In this document: one piece after another, positions 44,010-54,242 of the stretch
Layout of the letters: each line of letters opens with the position of its first letter
How positions within the stretch are numbered: position 1 is the stretch's first letter
Assembly: GCF_005503145.1 (NCBI RefSeq)
Contig: NZ_SCNV01000021.1
Location: forward strand, 1-64,000
Length of the DNA: 64,000 bases
From: Burkholderia sp. 4M9327F10
GTDB taxonomy: Bacteria > Pseudomonadota > Gammaproteobacteria > Burkholderiales > Burkholderiaceae
Reading direction: 5' to 3'
Position numbers and translations under genes: made by a program
Notes under the pieces: model-generated
Seen by the model: only the letters and a program-made list of their open reading frames with translations
Database searches by the model: none
Told to the model about the DNA's origin: nothing

Positions 44010-45979
44010 TGCGCCACCGGCGTGGAGTCGGTGCCGCTGTCGGTGGTGCCGGCGGATTGGCGTTGGCCCGAACGACGTCCTAGGCCACGCTTCAGATGAA
44101 CCATCAACAGCGAGATCGCCGCTGGCGTGATGCCGGAAATACGCGAGGCCTGGCCGATAGTTTCTGGACGGAATTGGGTCAGCTTCTGGCGTGCCTCGAA
44201 CGACAGGCCACGCACCTCAGCGTAGTCCAGCCCTTCCGGCAAACGTGTGTTTTCGTGCGACTCGTTGCGTTCGATCTCTCCGGCCTGGCGCTCGATATAG
44301 CCCTGATACTTGATGCCGATCTCGATCTGTTCCTTGATCTGCGCTAGCAGAACTTCGTCGTCAGCCAAGGTTTCGGACGGCGCACAAGCGCCTTCGCGCA
44401 GACCGCACACGCCGTCGTACGTCACTCCCGGACGGCGCAGCAGGTCGGCGAGGCTGTACTCGTGGTCGATGGGCTTACCGAGCAAGGCTGTCGCCTCTTC
44501 CGCCGACAAGGACTTGGGATTCACCCACGTCGTGCGCAGACGCTCTGTTTCACGTGAAACAGCGTCGCGCTTGCGGCTGAACGCGTCCCAGCGGACGTCA
44601 TCCACAACACCGAGTTCGCGGCCAATCTCGGTCAGACGCATATCCGCATTGTCTTCACGCAGGCTCAGGCGATACTCGGCCCGGCTCGTGAACATACGGT
44701 ACGGCTCGGACACACCGCGCGTCACCAGATCGTCGACCAGCACGCCGAGGTAAGCCTGATCGCGGCGCGGACACCAGGCGTCCTTGCCTTGGACGTGCAA
44801 GCCCGCGTTGATCCCGGCCAGCAGACCCTGCGCCGCGGCCTCTTCATAGCCCGTCGTCCCGTTGATCTGGCCGGCAAAAAATAGCCCGTTGATCATCTTG
44901 GTTTCCAGCGATGCCTTCAGGCCACGCGGATCGAAGTAGTCATACTCGATCGCATAGCCTGGACGCAGGATGTGCGCGTGCTCGAGGCCGGCCATTGAGC
45001 GAACCAGTTCCAATTGCACATCAAATGGCAGGCTGGTGGAGATCCCATTGGGGTAAAACTCGTTGGTCGTCAGGCCTTCCGGTTCCAGGAAGATCTGATG
45101 TGATTCCTTCGACGCGAAGCGGTGGATCTTGTCCTCAATCGACGGACAATAGCGTGGCCCTACCCCTTCGATGACGCCCGTGTACATCGGCGACCGATCC
45201 AACCCGCCACGGATGATGTCGTGGGTGCGCTGATTCGTATGCGTCACCCAGCACGGCACCTGACGCGGATGCTGCTCGACGCGGCCCAAGAAAGAGAACA
45301 CTGGAACCGGATCCAGATCGCCCGGTTGCTCTTCAAGCTTCGAAAAATCGATCGTGCGGCCGTCGATACGCGGCGGCGTCCCGGTCTTCAGCCGGCCTTG
45401 CGGCAGCTTCAGCTCCTTGAGACGCGCCGACAAAGACACCGCAGCCGGATCACCTGCGCGGCCACCGGTGTAGTTGTTCAGCCCCACGTGAATCTTTCCG
45501 TCCAGGAAGGTCCCGGCCGTCAACACAACCGCGCGCGAGCGGAAGCGGATTCCAACCTGCGTGACCGCGCCCACCACCCGATCCCCTTCCACCATCAGGT
45601 CATCCACCGACTGCTGGAACAGCCAGAGGTTCGGCTGATTCTCGAGCCGATGCCGGATAGCCTGCTTGTAAAGCAGACGGTCCGCCTGCGCGCGGGTCGC
45701 CCGCACGGCCGGACCTTTGGACGAATTCAGGATACGGAACTGGATACCGCCTTCGTCGGTGGCTGCGGCCATCGCACCACCGAGCGCGTCGACCTCCTTC
45801 ACCAGATGGCCCTTGCCAATGCCGCCGATCGACGGATTGCAGCTCATCTGGCCGAGGGTTTCGATGTTGTGCGTCAGCAGGAGCGTCTTGTTGCCCATGC
45901 GAGCGGAAGCCAAAGCGGCTTCGGTGCCGGCATGGCCGCCACCGACGACGATTACGTCAAATTCTGTGGGATAAAGCAT
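44006..45979 (-). CDS. mnmG: tRNA uridine-5-carboxymethylaminomethyl modification enzyme MnmG
   Basis: A 657-residue FAD protein (GidA) that with MnmE modifies wobble uridine in tRNA. N-terminal dinucleotide fold FDVIVVGGGHAGTEAALASARMG, the GIGKGHLVKEVDALGG and PAVRATRAQADRLLYK motifs, and a C-terminal helical domain. The frame extends to 46087 but the ATG at 45979 gives the standard MLYPTEFDV start. A parS site lies within the gene at 44546-44561. Confidence 0.97.
   Translation of the reverse strand: MLYPTEFDVIVVGGGHAGTEAALASARMGNKTLLLTHNIETLGQMSCNPSIGGIGKGHLVKEVDALGGAMAAATDEGGIQFRILNSSKGPAVRATRAQADRLLYKQAIRHRLENQPNLWLFQQSVDDLMVEGDRVVGAVTQVGIRFRSRAVVLTAGTFLDGKIHVGLNNYTGGRAGDPAAVSLSARLKELKLPQGRLKTGTPPRIDGRTIDFSKLEEQPGDLDPVPVFSFLGRVEQHPRQVPCWVTHTNQRTHDIIRGGLDRSPMYTGVIEGVGPRYCPSIEDKIHRFASKESHQIFLEPEGLTTNEFYPNGISTSLPFDVQLELVRSMAGLEHAHILRPGYAIEYDYFDPRGLKASLETKMINGLFFAGQINGTTGYEEAAAQGLLAGINAGLHVQGKDAWCPRRDQAYLGVLVDDLVTRGVSEPYRMFTSRAEYRLSLREDNADMRLTEIGRELGVVDDVRWDAFSRKRDAVSRETERLRTTWVNPKSLSAEEATALLGKPIDHEYSLADLLRRPGVTYDGVCGLREGACAPSETLADDEVLLAQIKEQIEIGIKYQGYIERQAGEIERNESHENTRLPEGLDYAEVRGLSFEARQKLTQFRPETIGQASRISGITPAAISLLMVHLKRGLGRRSGQRQSAGTTDSGTDSTPVAQ
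44546..44561. promoter_or_regulatory. parS centromere site inside mnmG
   Basis: TGTTTCACGTGAAACA, a perfect 16-bp match to the universal parS palindrome, within mnmG coding sequence about 2.1 kb from parB. Confidence 0.95.
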
Positions 45980-46085
45980 CGCGGATCTCACGCCGGGACA
46001 CCGCGTGAACCTTCTAAGGAAAATGTATGGGCGAATTATAGCGGGTTCGCTTTTGGCACGAATTTCGTCCGAATGGCCAAGGCAC

Positions 46086-46120
46086 AAAAAAAGCGGTGTG
46101 TTTCACGTGAAACACACCGC
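46086..46120 (-). terminator. parS site embedded in an intrinsic terminator
   Basis: A perfect 28-bp palindrome (46093-46120) whose middle 16 bases, TGTTTCACGTGAAACA at 46099-46114, are a second exact parS. On the minus strand, the direction of the liv operon, it is followed at once by T7 (46092-46086). It is therefore both a centromere site and, by structure, a Rho-independent terminator lying 34 bases past the livF stop and 107 bases before mnmG. Confidence 0.9.
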
Positions 46121-46153
46121 CCGGTCGGTCGCAAACCCTTGAAGCAGAGGGCT

Positions 46154-46918
46154 TTACGCCACCTTCTTCGTCAAACCGAGATACGTTTCGATCACACGCG
46201 GATTCTGCGCCAGATCCTCCGCGGGACCTTCGAGCGCCAGCTCGCCGGTCTCCAACACGTAGCCGTAATCCGAAATCTGCAGCGCCGCACGTGCGTTCTG
46301 CTCAATCAGCAGGGTCGCCACACCGGTCTGACGAAGGGCGCTAATAATGTGGAAAATCTCCTTCACAATCAGTGGTGCGAGACCGAGGCTCGGCTCGTCG
46401 AGCATCAGCAACTCAGGCTTGCCCATCAGCGCCCTACCCACCGCGAGCATCTGCCGCTCCCCGCCGGAGAGCGTACCGGCCGCCTGCTTGCGCCGCTCCT
46501 TCAAACGCGGAAATAGCGTGAAGACCGGTTCAAGCTGATCGAGATAATTGCGCTCCCCCGCCCGCTTGCGCCGGTATGCTCCGAGCACCAGGTTGTCTTC
46601 GACGCTCATCGTCGCAAACAGCTCGCGCTTCTCCGGCACCAGACACATGCCGCGCGCCACGCGCTTTTCGACCGGCACCGCGCTGACATCCTCGCCGTGA
46701 TAGACGATTGTGCCCTTTGCATGTCCGGTCACCGGCAACGCGCCCATGATCGCGTTCAGTAGCGTCGACTTGCCCGCTCCATTTGGGCCGATCACCGACA
46801 CAATCTGCCCCGGCCTCACCTTGATACCGGCGCCGTGCAGCGCCTCGACCTTGCCGTAGCGGACCGATAGACCCTCTACATCCAGGATCGGCATGGCGGA
46901 ATTCATCATGGTTCTCAT
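46154..46918 (-). CDS. livF: Branched-chain amino acid ABC transporter ATPase LivF (system A)
   Basis: A 254-residue ABC ATPase. Walker A GPNGAGKSTLLNAI, signature LSGGERQMLAVGRALM, Walker B LLMLDEPSLGLAP, and the LivF-type text MSVEDNLVLGAYRR. Its start overlaps the fused permease-ATPase gene in an ATGA arrangement. Last gene of the operon, ended by the parS terminator. Confidence 0.93.
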   Translation of the reverse strand: MRTMMNSAMPILDVEGLSVRYGKVEALHGAGIKVRPGQIVSVIGPNGAGKSTLLNAIMGALPVTGHAKGTIVYHGEDVSAVPVEKRVARGMCLVPEKRELFATMSVEDNLVLGAYRRKRAGERNYLDQLEPVFTLFPRLKERRKQAAGTLSGGERQMLAVGRALMGKPELLMLDEPSLGLAPLIVKEIFHIISALRQTGVATLLIEQNARAALQISDYGYVLETGELALEGPAEDLAQNPRVIETYLGLTKKVA

Positions 46919-48702
46919 CAGTCCACCCCACCGAGATACGCTTCAAGCACTGCCGGGTCCTTCTGCACCTCTTCGGGCAAGCCTTCCGCGATACGCGTTC
47001 CAAACTCCATCACCACCAGCCGATCCGTCAGATTCATCACGAAGTCCATATCGTGTTCGACCAGCAGCACACTCATCCCCTCTTCCCTGAGCTTGCGCAG
47101 CAGGCCGGCGAGTTGTTGCTTTTCCTGATAGCGCAGACCCGCTGCCGGTTCGTCGAGCAGCAGCAGCGTCGGATCGCAGCACAGCGCGCGGGCGATTTCC
47201 AGAATCCGCTGCTGCCCCAGCGCCAGGCTTCCCGCTTCTTCATACATGTGCGCTTCGAGCCCTACGCGGCGAATCTGCTGCGCCGCTTCCGCCATCAGGC
47301 GCCCTTCTTCCGCGCTGTTCAGCTTGGCGATACTGCGCCAGACACCGGCATGGCCGCGCAGATGTGCCCCGATCGCCACGTTCTCCAGCACGCTCATGCC
47401 GGGCAGCAGCTTGACGTGCTGGAACGTGCGTCCAATGCCGCGCTTGACGATCTCCCGCGAAGTCAGCGCATCGATCCGCTCGCCACAAAACGTGATCTCG
47501 CCGCTGGTTGCCCGCAGCACGCCCGTGACGAGATTGAAAGTTGTCGACTTGCCGGCGCCGTTCGGCCCGATCAGGCCAATGATCTGCCCTGCCTTCACGT
47601 CGAAGCTGACGTCGTTCACAGCCACCAGACCGCCGAACTGCTTGCGCGCCTTATCTACAGTCAAAAGCGTTTCGCCGGCGGCCGGCTTGCTGCGCTGCGG
47701 CAACGCTTCCGCCTGATCCGGCACGTGCGCCTGCGGTCCACGCGGAAAGAGGCGCGCCACGAACGGCCACACCCCCTGCCGCGCGTACTGCAGCAGCAGC
47801 ACCATCAGCACACCGAACACGATCACTTCGAAATTGCCGCTCTCCCCCAGCAGCTTGGGCAGCAAAGTCTGAAGGTAGTCCTGCAGGATGGTCAGAATCG
47901 CCGCACCAAGCACTGCGCCCCAGACGTGCGAGACCCCGCCTACCACGGCCATGAACAGAAACTCGATACCGTGGTTCAGGCCGAACGGCGTCGGATTCAC
48001 CGCGCGCTGCAGATGCGCGTAGAGAAAACCTGAGACCGACGCCAGCACGGCGGCGTAGATAAAAATCACCACGCGCATCCATGCGGTGTTGACGCCCATC
48101 GCTTCCGCCATCGCGCCGCCGCCACGTAGTGCGCGAATCGCCCGTCCGGGCCGGCTATTAAGCAAGTTCTGAACGGAGAGCACTGCGCCGAGCACCACCA
48201 CCCAGATCAGGTAGTAGATGTGGCGGCCCGACTCCAGATTGATGCCGAAGACGTTGAGCACCGGAATGCCGTTGATGCCGTCGTACTTGCCGAGAATGTC
48301 GAGATTGCCGAACAGGTAGAACAGCGCCAGCCCCCATGCAATCGTGCCAAGCGGCAAGAAGTGTCCTGAAAGCCGCATGGTTACCGCGCCGAGCATCAGC
48401 GCAACCAGTGCGGTCAGCACAACACCCACAATCAGTGCGAGCCACGGCGAGACGCCATACTGCGTCGTCAGAAATGCAGTCGTATAGGCCCCGACGCCGA
48501 CAAATGCCGCCTGCCCGAAACTCGTCATGCCGCCGATGCCCGTCAGCAATACGAGGCCAATCGCCACAATCGCATACAGGCCGATGTAATTGAGCAGCGT
48601 CACCCAGTACTCGGGCACATGAAGCGGCTGCGGCAGCACCGGCAACGCGAATATCACCACGAGGAACAACCCGAAGAGCTTGTTTTGCATGATGCGTTTC
48701 AT
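46918..48702 (-). CDS. LivM-LivG fusion: ABC permease joined to ATPase (system A)
   Basis: A 594-residue protein. Residues ~1-325 are a LivM-type permease with about nine or ten membrane helices (LYAIVAIGLVLLTGIGGMTSFGQAAFVG ...), residues ~345-594 a LivG-type ATPase (Walker A GPNGAGKSTTFNLV, signature LALGQQRILEIARAL, Walker B LLLLDEPAAGLR), joined by a short charged linker (about 326-345). Both halves read as intact, and no frameshift is seen. LivM and LivG are usually separate genes, so system A is encoded by four genes, not five. Start is ATG 48702 or 48690. Confidence 0.9.
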   Translation of the reverse strand: MKRIMQNKLFGLFLVVIFALPVLPQPLHVPEYWVTLLNYIGLYAIVAIGLVLLTGIGGMTSFGQAAFVGVGAYTTAFLTTQYGVSPWLALIVGVVLTALVALMLGAVTMRLSGHFLPLGTIAWGLALFYLFGNLDILGKYDGINGIPVLNVFGINLESGRHIYYLIWVVVLGAVLSVQNLLNSRPGRAIRALRGGGAMAEAMGVNTAWMRVVIFIYAAVLASVSGFLYAHLQRAVNPTPFGLNHGIEFLFMAVVGGVSHVWGAVLGAAILTILQDYLQTLLPKLLGESGNFEVIVFGVLMVLLLQYARQGVWPFVARLFPRGPQAHVPDQAEALPQRSKPAAGETLLTVDKARKQFGGLVAVNDVSFDVKAGQIIGLIGPNGAGKSTTFNLVTGVLRATSGEITFCGERIDALTSREIVKRGIGRTFQHVKLLPGMSVLENVAIGAHLRGHAGVWRSIAKLNSAEEGRLMAEAAQQIRRVGLEAHMYEEAGSLALGQQRILEIARALCCDPTLLLLDEPAAGLRYQEKQQLAGLLRKLREEGMSVLLVEHDMDFVMNLTDRLVVMEFGTRIAEGLPEEVQKDPAVLEAYLGGVD

Positions 48703-48706
48703 CGTG

Positions 48707-49762
<1,056 letters not shown>

Positions 49763-50122
49763 ACTTCCTCGTCCGGAAACGTCGAAACCGACTGCAATGA
49801 ATTGCCTGAGACCGGAGTCGCGAGGCTTGCATAAGACCATGGGTCACGCGCTTGAGCGCGAACTCTGGCCGGCAAGCTAAAGCGCTAACTCCAGTTGATA
49901 CTGGGGAACCGTCGTCGCGGATGAAGACGGCAAGATGCACTGCCCGCTGGCAATGAGCGCAGCCCCACTGCGGCACCGCTGCACGACCTGCGCACCGCAC
50001 CGCAACTGATGCACAGTGCAGCGCGGCGGTTCACGTCGTTCATTGTCATCGAACAGAATGGCTACGCGGCGTCACCCACCGCACGCTATGCGCGAAGGGT
50101 GCGCCGCGCAAGGTGCGGCACG
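49763..50122. other. Gene-free region between livH and the binding-protein gene
   Basis: About 360 bases. No supported ORF, tRNA or clear terminator was seen. It may hold a promoter or mRNA processing site inside the operon. Confidence 0.5.
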
Positions 50123-51283
50123 CTACTCGGTCTGCAGCTTCCACTTGCCGTCGACGACCTCGACGATCACACGGGCACGGTTATCGAGGCCGTTGTGGTC
50201 GTCCGCCGTGGTGTTCATGATGCCGTGCGCGAGCGGCAGCTCCTTGACGTTGGCGAGCGCATCGCGCAATGCCACGCGGAACGCTTCGGTGCCCGGCTGC
50301 CCCTTCTTCAGTGCTTCGGGAATCGCCCGCTGCAACATCTGGCCGGCATCCCATGCGTGCCCGCCGAAGGTCGCTACCGAGCCCACGCCATAGGCCTTTT
50401 CATAGGCGTTCTTGTACGCCTCTGACGACTGCTTCACAGGGTTCGAATCCGCCAGCTGGTCGGCCACGAGAATCGGGCCGGCCGGCAGCAGTTCGCCTTC
50501 GCAGTCCTTGCCGCATACGCGCAGGAAGTCGTTGTTGGCCACGCCGTGGGTCTGATAGATCTTGCCCTTGTAGCCGCGCTCTTTCAGCGTCTTGGCAGGC
50601 AGCGCCGCCGGCGTGCCGGAACCGGCAATCAGCACAGCATCCGGGTTCGCAGACATCGTCTTCAGCACCTGGCCGGTGACGGATGCATCGGTGCGGTTGT
50701 AGCGCTCATTGGCGACAAGCTTCAGATGATGCGCGGCCGCAGCGGTGCTGAACACGTTGTACCAGCTCTCGCCATAGGCATCCGAGAAGCCGATGAAGCC
50801 GACCGTCTTGACGCCGTGCTTCTCCATATAGCTCGCAATCGCATCGGCCATCAGACTGTCGTTTTGCGGCGTCTTGAAGGCCCATTCGCGCTTCGCATCC
50901 ATCGGCGAGATGATGGCCGCCGAGGCCGCCAGCGAGATCATCGGTGTCTTGCCTTGCGAGACTACGTCAAGCATCGCCAGCGAATTCGGCGTGACTGTGG
51001 AGCCGATAATCGCGTCGACGTGATCCTCGTCGATCAGCTTGTGCGTGTTCTGCACGGCCTTGCTGGTATCGGATGCGTCGTCGAGCACGATGTATTGCAC
51101 GCTCTTGCCGCCAATCTCCTGCGGCAGCAACGCGATGGTGTTCTTCTCCGGAATCCCGAGCGACGCCGCCGGCCCCGTCGTCGAAAGCGTCACCCCAATC
51201 TTCACCTGCGCCAGCGCCGCGCTCGTGCCGCATACCAGCGCCAACGTGAGGGCCGTGCGTACCCATTGCTTTGTCTTTTTCAT
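50123..51283 (-). CDS. Branched-chain-type substrate-binding protein (system A)
   Basis: A 386-residue periplasmic protein with signal peptide MKKTKQWVRTALTLALVCGT... cleaved near ALAQ (residue 26). The mature N-terminus VKIGVTLSTTGPAASLGIPEKN is typical for LivJ-like proteins. First gene of system A. Ligand unknown; these can bind aromatic acids or amides as well as Leu/Ile/Val. Confidence 0.9.
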   Translation of the reverse strand: MKKTKQWVRTALTLALVCGTSAALAQVKIGVTLSTTGPAASLGIPEKNTIALLPQEIGGKSVQYIVLDDASDTSKAVQNTHKLIDEDHVDAIIGSTVTPNSLAMLDVVSQGKTPMISLAASAAIISPMDAKREWAFKTPQNDSLMADAIASYMEKHGVKTVGFIGFSDAYGESWYNVFSTAAAAHHLKLVANERYNRTDASVTGQVLKTMSANPDAVLIAGSGTPAALPAKTLKERGYKGKIYQTHGVANNDFLRVCGKDCEGELLPAGPILVADQLADSNPVKQSSEAYKNAYEKAYGVGSVATFGGHAWDAGQMLQRAIPEALKKGQPGTEAFRVALRDALANVKELPLAHGIMNTTADDHNGLDNRARVIVEVVDGKWKLQTE

Positions 51284-51433
51284 TGCCTGTCTCCAAACGC
51301 TTGATGCGCCTATCTGTTATCCGGCTGGTGGGCCGAGTGTCTGAATCTATTGTCCGGGTCCTGACATGCCTAGCATGGTTTTCCCTGCAGCCATCCCACG
51401 CGGCGGACCCGCCACCCCGCGCGTGCAACAAAA

Positions 51434-51458
51434 AAGGCGCGTCAACTGCACGCGCCTT
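51434..51458 (-). terminator. Intrinsic terminator (minus strand)
   Basis: AAGGCGCGT / ACGCGCCTT, 9-bp stem with a 7-base loop; on the minus strand it is followed by T-rich sequence. It lies 34 bases downstream of the small ORF ending at 51492, which implies a short minus-strand transcript from this region. Confidence 0.75.
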
Positions 51459-51491
51459 GTGTCTGATTCGGATTCGCTAATTCGCCTTCGC

Positions 51492-51656
51492 TCAGCAGCC
51501 GACGAGCTCGAACCTGCCGCAGAGCCTTTGCACCACGATGCGTGCCCGCCACTCGAAACCGGATGGGCCGTTCGCACTCATGTTGAAGATGCCATATGAA
51601 GCCGGCATGTCGGCTGCAATCAATGCCGTATTCGTTGCGCCCCGTGCCGAATTCAT
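51492..51656 (-). CDS. Small ORF of 54 codons (hypothetical)
   Basis: A 54-residue ORF starting MNSARGATNTALIAADMPAS and ending ...RLCGRFELVGC, preceded by GAGGAG five bases before the ATG and followed by a terminator. Too short for usual ORF cut-offs. A second frame (51442-51705, 87 codons) overlaps it, but runs into the terminator stem and lacks a ribosome site at its own start. Function unknown. Confidence 0.45.
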   Translation of the reverse strand: MNSARGATNTALIAADMPASYGIFNMSANGPSGFEWRARIVVQRLCGRFELVGC

Positions 51657-52230
51657 CCCGCTCCTCATGCCGCTGCGTGATTCGTTTGAAATCGAATTTG
51701 CTCATTTAAATACCGACTCAACGGTCGGCGAATGGCGAGTGTAGCGGACGCAACAGGCCTGCGGCAAGCGTTTTGCAAGCCTCGAACGGCGCAAAACGCG
51801 AGTCAGCGGTGGGGAAAAATAAGGGCCGAGTTATCAGGAAAAGTGCACCAAAAAACGGCAAGGAAATGCACGAAAAGCGGCGCAGGAAACAGCGGGGGAA
51901 AGACAAAAAATCGAATTGCCGACTTTATGAAAAGGGCAAATGAAAAGGCAAATAAAAAGCGCTGTTGGATCAATATCCAACAGCGCTTTTGTCTGGGCAC
52001 TTAGTGCCTCATGTCTCCTCGTTCTCCACCTGCAAATTCGGTGTTCATCAGAACTGCGTGAAGATTAAACAAACGCTCCCATCCGGACAACTAGCATTTA
52101 CCCTAGTGGTGCATCGCAGCACTGAATTGGGGCGTATCTGATGCATCTGGAGGCAGCCTGGACGCCCAATCACACGGCCCCATTTATGGGTCTTTAAATC
52201 GGACACCGAAGCAGTTCGGTAATTCAGGCT
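51657..52230. other. Gene-free region between the small ORF and livM (system B)
   Basis: About 570 bases with the terminator at 51955-51990, a lower-GC stretch (51800-52000), and small palindromes such as GGCAC-TTA-GTGCC near 52000. No supported protein or RNA gene. Confidence 0.55.
51955..51990. terminator. Bidirectional intrinsic terminator (16-bp stem)
   Basis: AAAAGCGCTGTTGGAT, loop CAAT, ATCCAACAGCGCTTTT: a perfect 16-bp stem with T-runs on both strands. On the minus strand it lies about 240 bases past the livM stop of system B. Confidence 0.9.
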
Positions 52231-53202
52231 TTATGCCCGCAACGGTCGAACCCGCGCCACGATCTCTCCGACTATCCCGCGCCTGAATGCCAGTACGCAG
52301 GCAATAAAAATCAGGCCCGTCACAATGGTGGCCGATTCGCCCAGCGAATTGAACCACTGCACCCCAGTCACCGAGGCCAGCGCACTGCCGATGTCGCCCA
52401 ACCGGTCCTCCAGCGACACGATCAACGCCGCGCCGAGCAACGGTCCGAACAGCGTGCCCATGCCGCCCACGAGAGTCATGAGGATCACGAGACCCGACAT
52501 CGTCCAGTATGCGTCGCTCAGGGTCTCGAAACCGAGCACCAGCACCTTCATCGAACCCGCAAGGCCCGCGATACCCGCCGACAACACAAAGGCCAACAGC
52601 TTGAAACGGTCGGTGTCGTAGCCGAGCGAGACCGCCCGCGGCTCGTTCTCCTTGATGGCCACCAGCACCTGGCCGAACGGCGAGTGCACGATGCGCACGA
52701 TCAGCAGGAACATCAGCACCATCACCACCAGCACGACATAGTAAAGCACCACGTCCGACGACAGGCTCAGCAGGCCGAACAGCTTGCCGCGCGGCACGCC
52801 CTGCAAGCCGTCTTCACCCTGCGTGAACGGCGCCTGCAGGAACACGAAGTAGACCATCTGCGCAAGCGCGAGCGTCACCATGGCGAAGTAAATGCCCTGG
52901 CGCCGGATGGCGAACAGGCCGACGATCAATCCGAGCAAGGTCGCCGCCGCGGTGCCGGCGAGCACACCGAGCTCAGGGGAATAGCCGAGCGTCTGGATCG
53001 CGTAACCAGTGGTGTAGCCCGCCATGCCCAGAAACATGGCGTGGCCGAACGACAGCAGCCCGGTGTAGCCGATCAGCAGGTTGAAGGCCGCGGCAAACAG
53101 CGCGAAGCACAACACCTTCATCACGAACAACGGATAGACGCCGATAAACGGCACCGCGACGAGCACCAGCAACAGCAGGCCGTAGAGCGCTTTTCTTTGC
53201 AT
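52231..53202 (-). CDS. livM: Branched-chain amino acid ABC transporter permease LivM (system B)
   Basis: A 323-residue permease with about eight to ten membrane helices. VLCFALFAAAFNLLIGYTGLLSFGHAMFLG is the usual LivM beginning, and GQVLVAIKENEPRAVSLGYDTDRFKL is the ATPase-contact region. The frame stays open upstream to 53916 but that part is antisense-like; the ATG at 53202 overlaps the LivH stop (ATGA) and follows AAGGAAAAGTG. Confidence 0.92.
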   Translation of the reverse strand: MQRKALYGLLLLVLVAVPFIGVYPLFVMKVLCFALFAAAFNLLIGYTGLLSFGHAMFLGMAGYTTGYAIQTLGYSPELGVLAGTAAATLLGLIVGLFAIRRQGIYFAMVTLALAQMVYFVFLQAPFTQGEDGLQGVPRGKLFGLLSLSSDVVLYYVVLVVMVLMFLLIVRIVHSPFGQVLVAIKENEPRAVSLGYDTDRFKLLAFVLSAGIAGLAGSMKVLVLGFETLSDAYWTMSGLVILMTLVGGMGTLFGPLLGAALIVSLEDRLGDIGSALASVTGVQWFNSLGESATIVTGLIFIACVLAFRRGIVGEIVARVRPLRA

Positions 53203-54086
53203 CACTTTTCCTTGCCGAAAAGACCCGCCGGACGCACCAGCAACACCAGCGCCATGATGACAAAAACGACGGTCGCCGACGCTTCGGGGTAGAACACCCG
53301 CGTGAATCCTTCGATCACGCCGAGCAGCAGGCCCGTGAGGATCGAGCCCATGATCGAACCCATTCCGCCGATCACCACCACCGCGAACACGGTGATGATC
53401 ATCGGCTGCCCCATCAGCGGCGACACCTGGATCACCGGCGCGGCAAGCACGCCGGCAAACGCCGCGAGCGCCACACCGAAGCCGTAGGTCAGCGTGATCA
53501 TCAACGGCACGTTGACGCCGAACGCCTCGACCAGTTTCGGGTTCTCGGTGCCGGCGCGCAGATAGGCGCCCAGACGCGTTTTCTCGATCACGAACCACGT
53601 AGCGAAGCAGACCACCAGCGAGGCCACCACCACCCATGCCCGGTAATTCGGCAGGAACATGAAGCCGAGATTGGTTGCGCCGGAAAGCGCCTCGGGCACA
53701 TCGTAGGGCTGGCCGGACGAGCCGTAGATCGAGCGGAATACCCCTTCCACCACCAGCGTAAGCCCGAAAGTCAGCAGCAGGCCGTACAGATGGTCGAGCT
53801 TGTACAGCCAGCGCAGCATCGAGCGTTCGATCACGATGCCGAACGCGCCGACAATCAGCGGCGCGAGCACCAGCATCGCCCAGTACGGCAGGTTGAAATA
53901 CGATAGCCCCATCCACGTGAGCATCGCGCCCAGCATGAACAACGCGCCGTGCGCGAAATTGATCACGTTGAGCAGGCCGAAGATGATCGCGAGGCCGAGG
54001 CTCAGGATCGCGTAGAACGAACCGTTCACGAGTCCAAGCAGCAACTGGCTCAGCATCGCCGAGAGCGGAATGCCAAAGATTTCCAT
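53202..54086 (-). CDS. livH: Branched-chain amino acid ABC transporter permease LivH (system B)
   Basis: A 294-residue permease. LLLGLVNGSFYAILSLGLAIIFGLLNVINFAHGALFM is the family start; GAYLRAGTENPKLVEAFGVNV is the ATPase-contact loop. Follows the binding-protein gene by about 156 bases. Confidence 0.93.
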   Translation of the reverse strand: MEIFGIPLSAMLSQLLLGLVNGSFYAILSLGLAIIFGLLNVINFAHGALFMLGAMLTWMGLSYFNLPYWAMLVLAPLIVGAFGIVIERSMLRWLYKLDHLYGLLLTFGLTLVVEGVFRSIYGSSGQPYDVPEALSGATNLGFMFLPNYRAWVVVASLVVCFATWFVIEKTRLGAYLRAGTENPKLVEAFGVNVPLMITLTYGFGVALAAFAGVLAAPVIQVSPLMGQPMIITVFAVVVIGGMGSIMGSILTGLLLGVIEGFTRVFYPEASATVVFVIMALVLLVRPAGLFGKEK

Positions 54087-54242
54087 TGAACCCCTTAGCG
54101 CTTAACCCATCGTCAAGGTGAGATCGAGACGCACGCTATGTGGCCACGCGCGGCTCGCTGAGCATAGCCCGCGCGCAGTATCCAGAACGGTTGCGCCTGC
54201 CACGCCGCCCGGGGCAGGCGGGCAGAGTGCTTCAGCCCCGCT

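Noticed and set aside
51442..51705. 87-codon minus-strand ORF as the real gene
   Set aside because: No ribosome site, and its last codons lie inside the terminator stem; the overlapping 54-codon ORF has better signals.
53203..53916. N-terminal extension of LivM (system B) by 238 codons
   Set aside because: It overlaps LivH in another frame and is Arg/Asp/Gly-rich shadow text; the true start overlaps the LivH stop.
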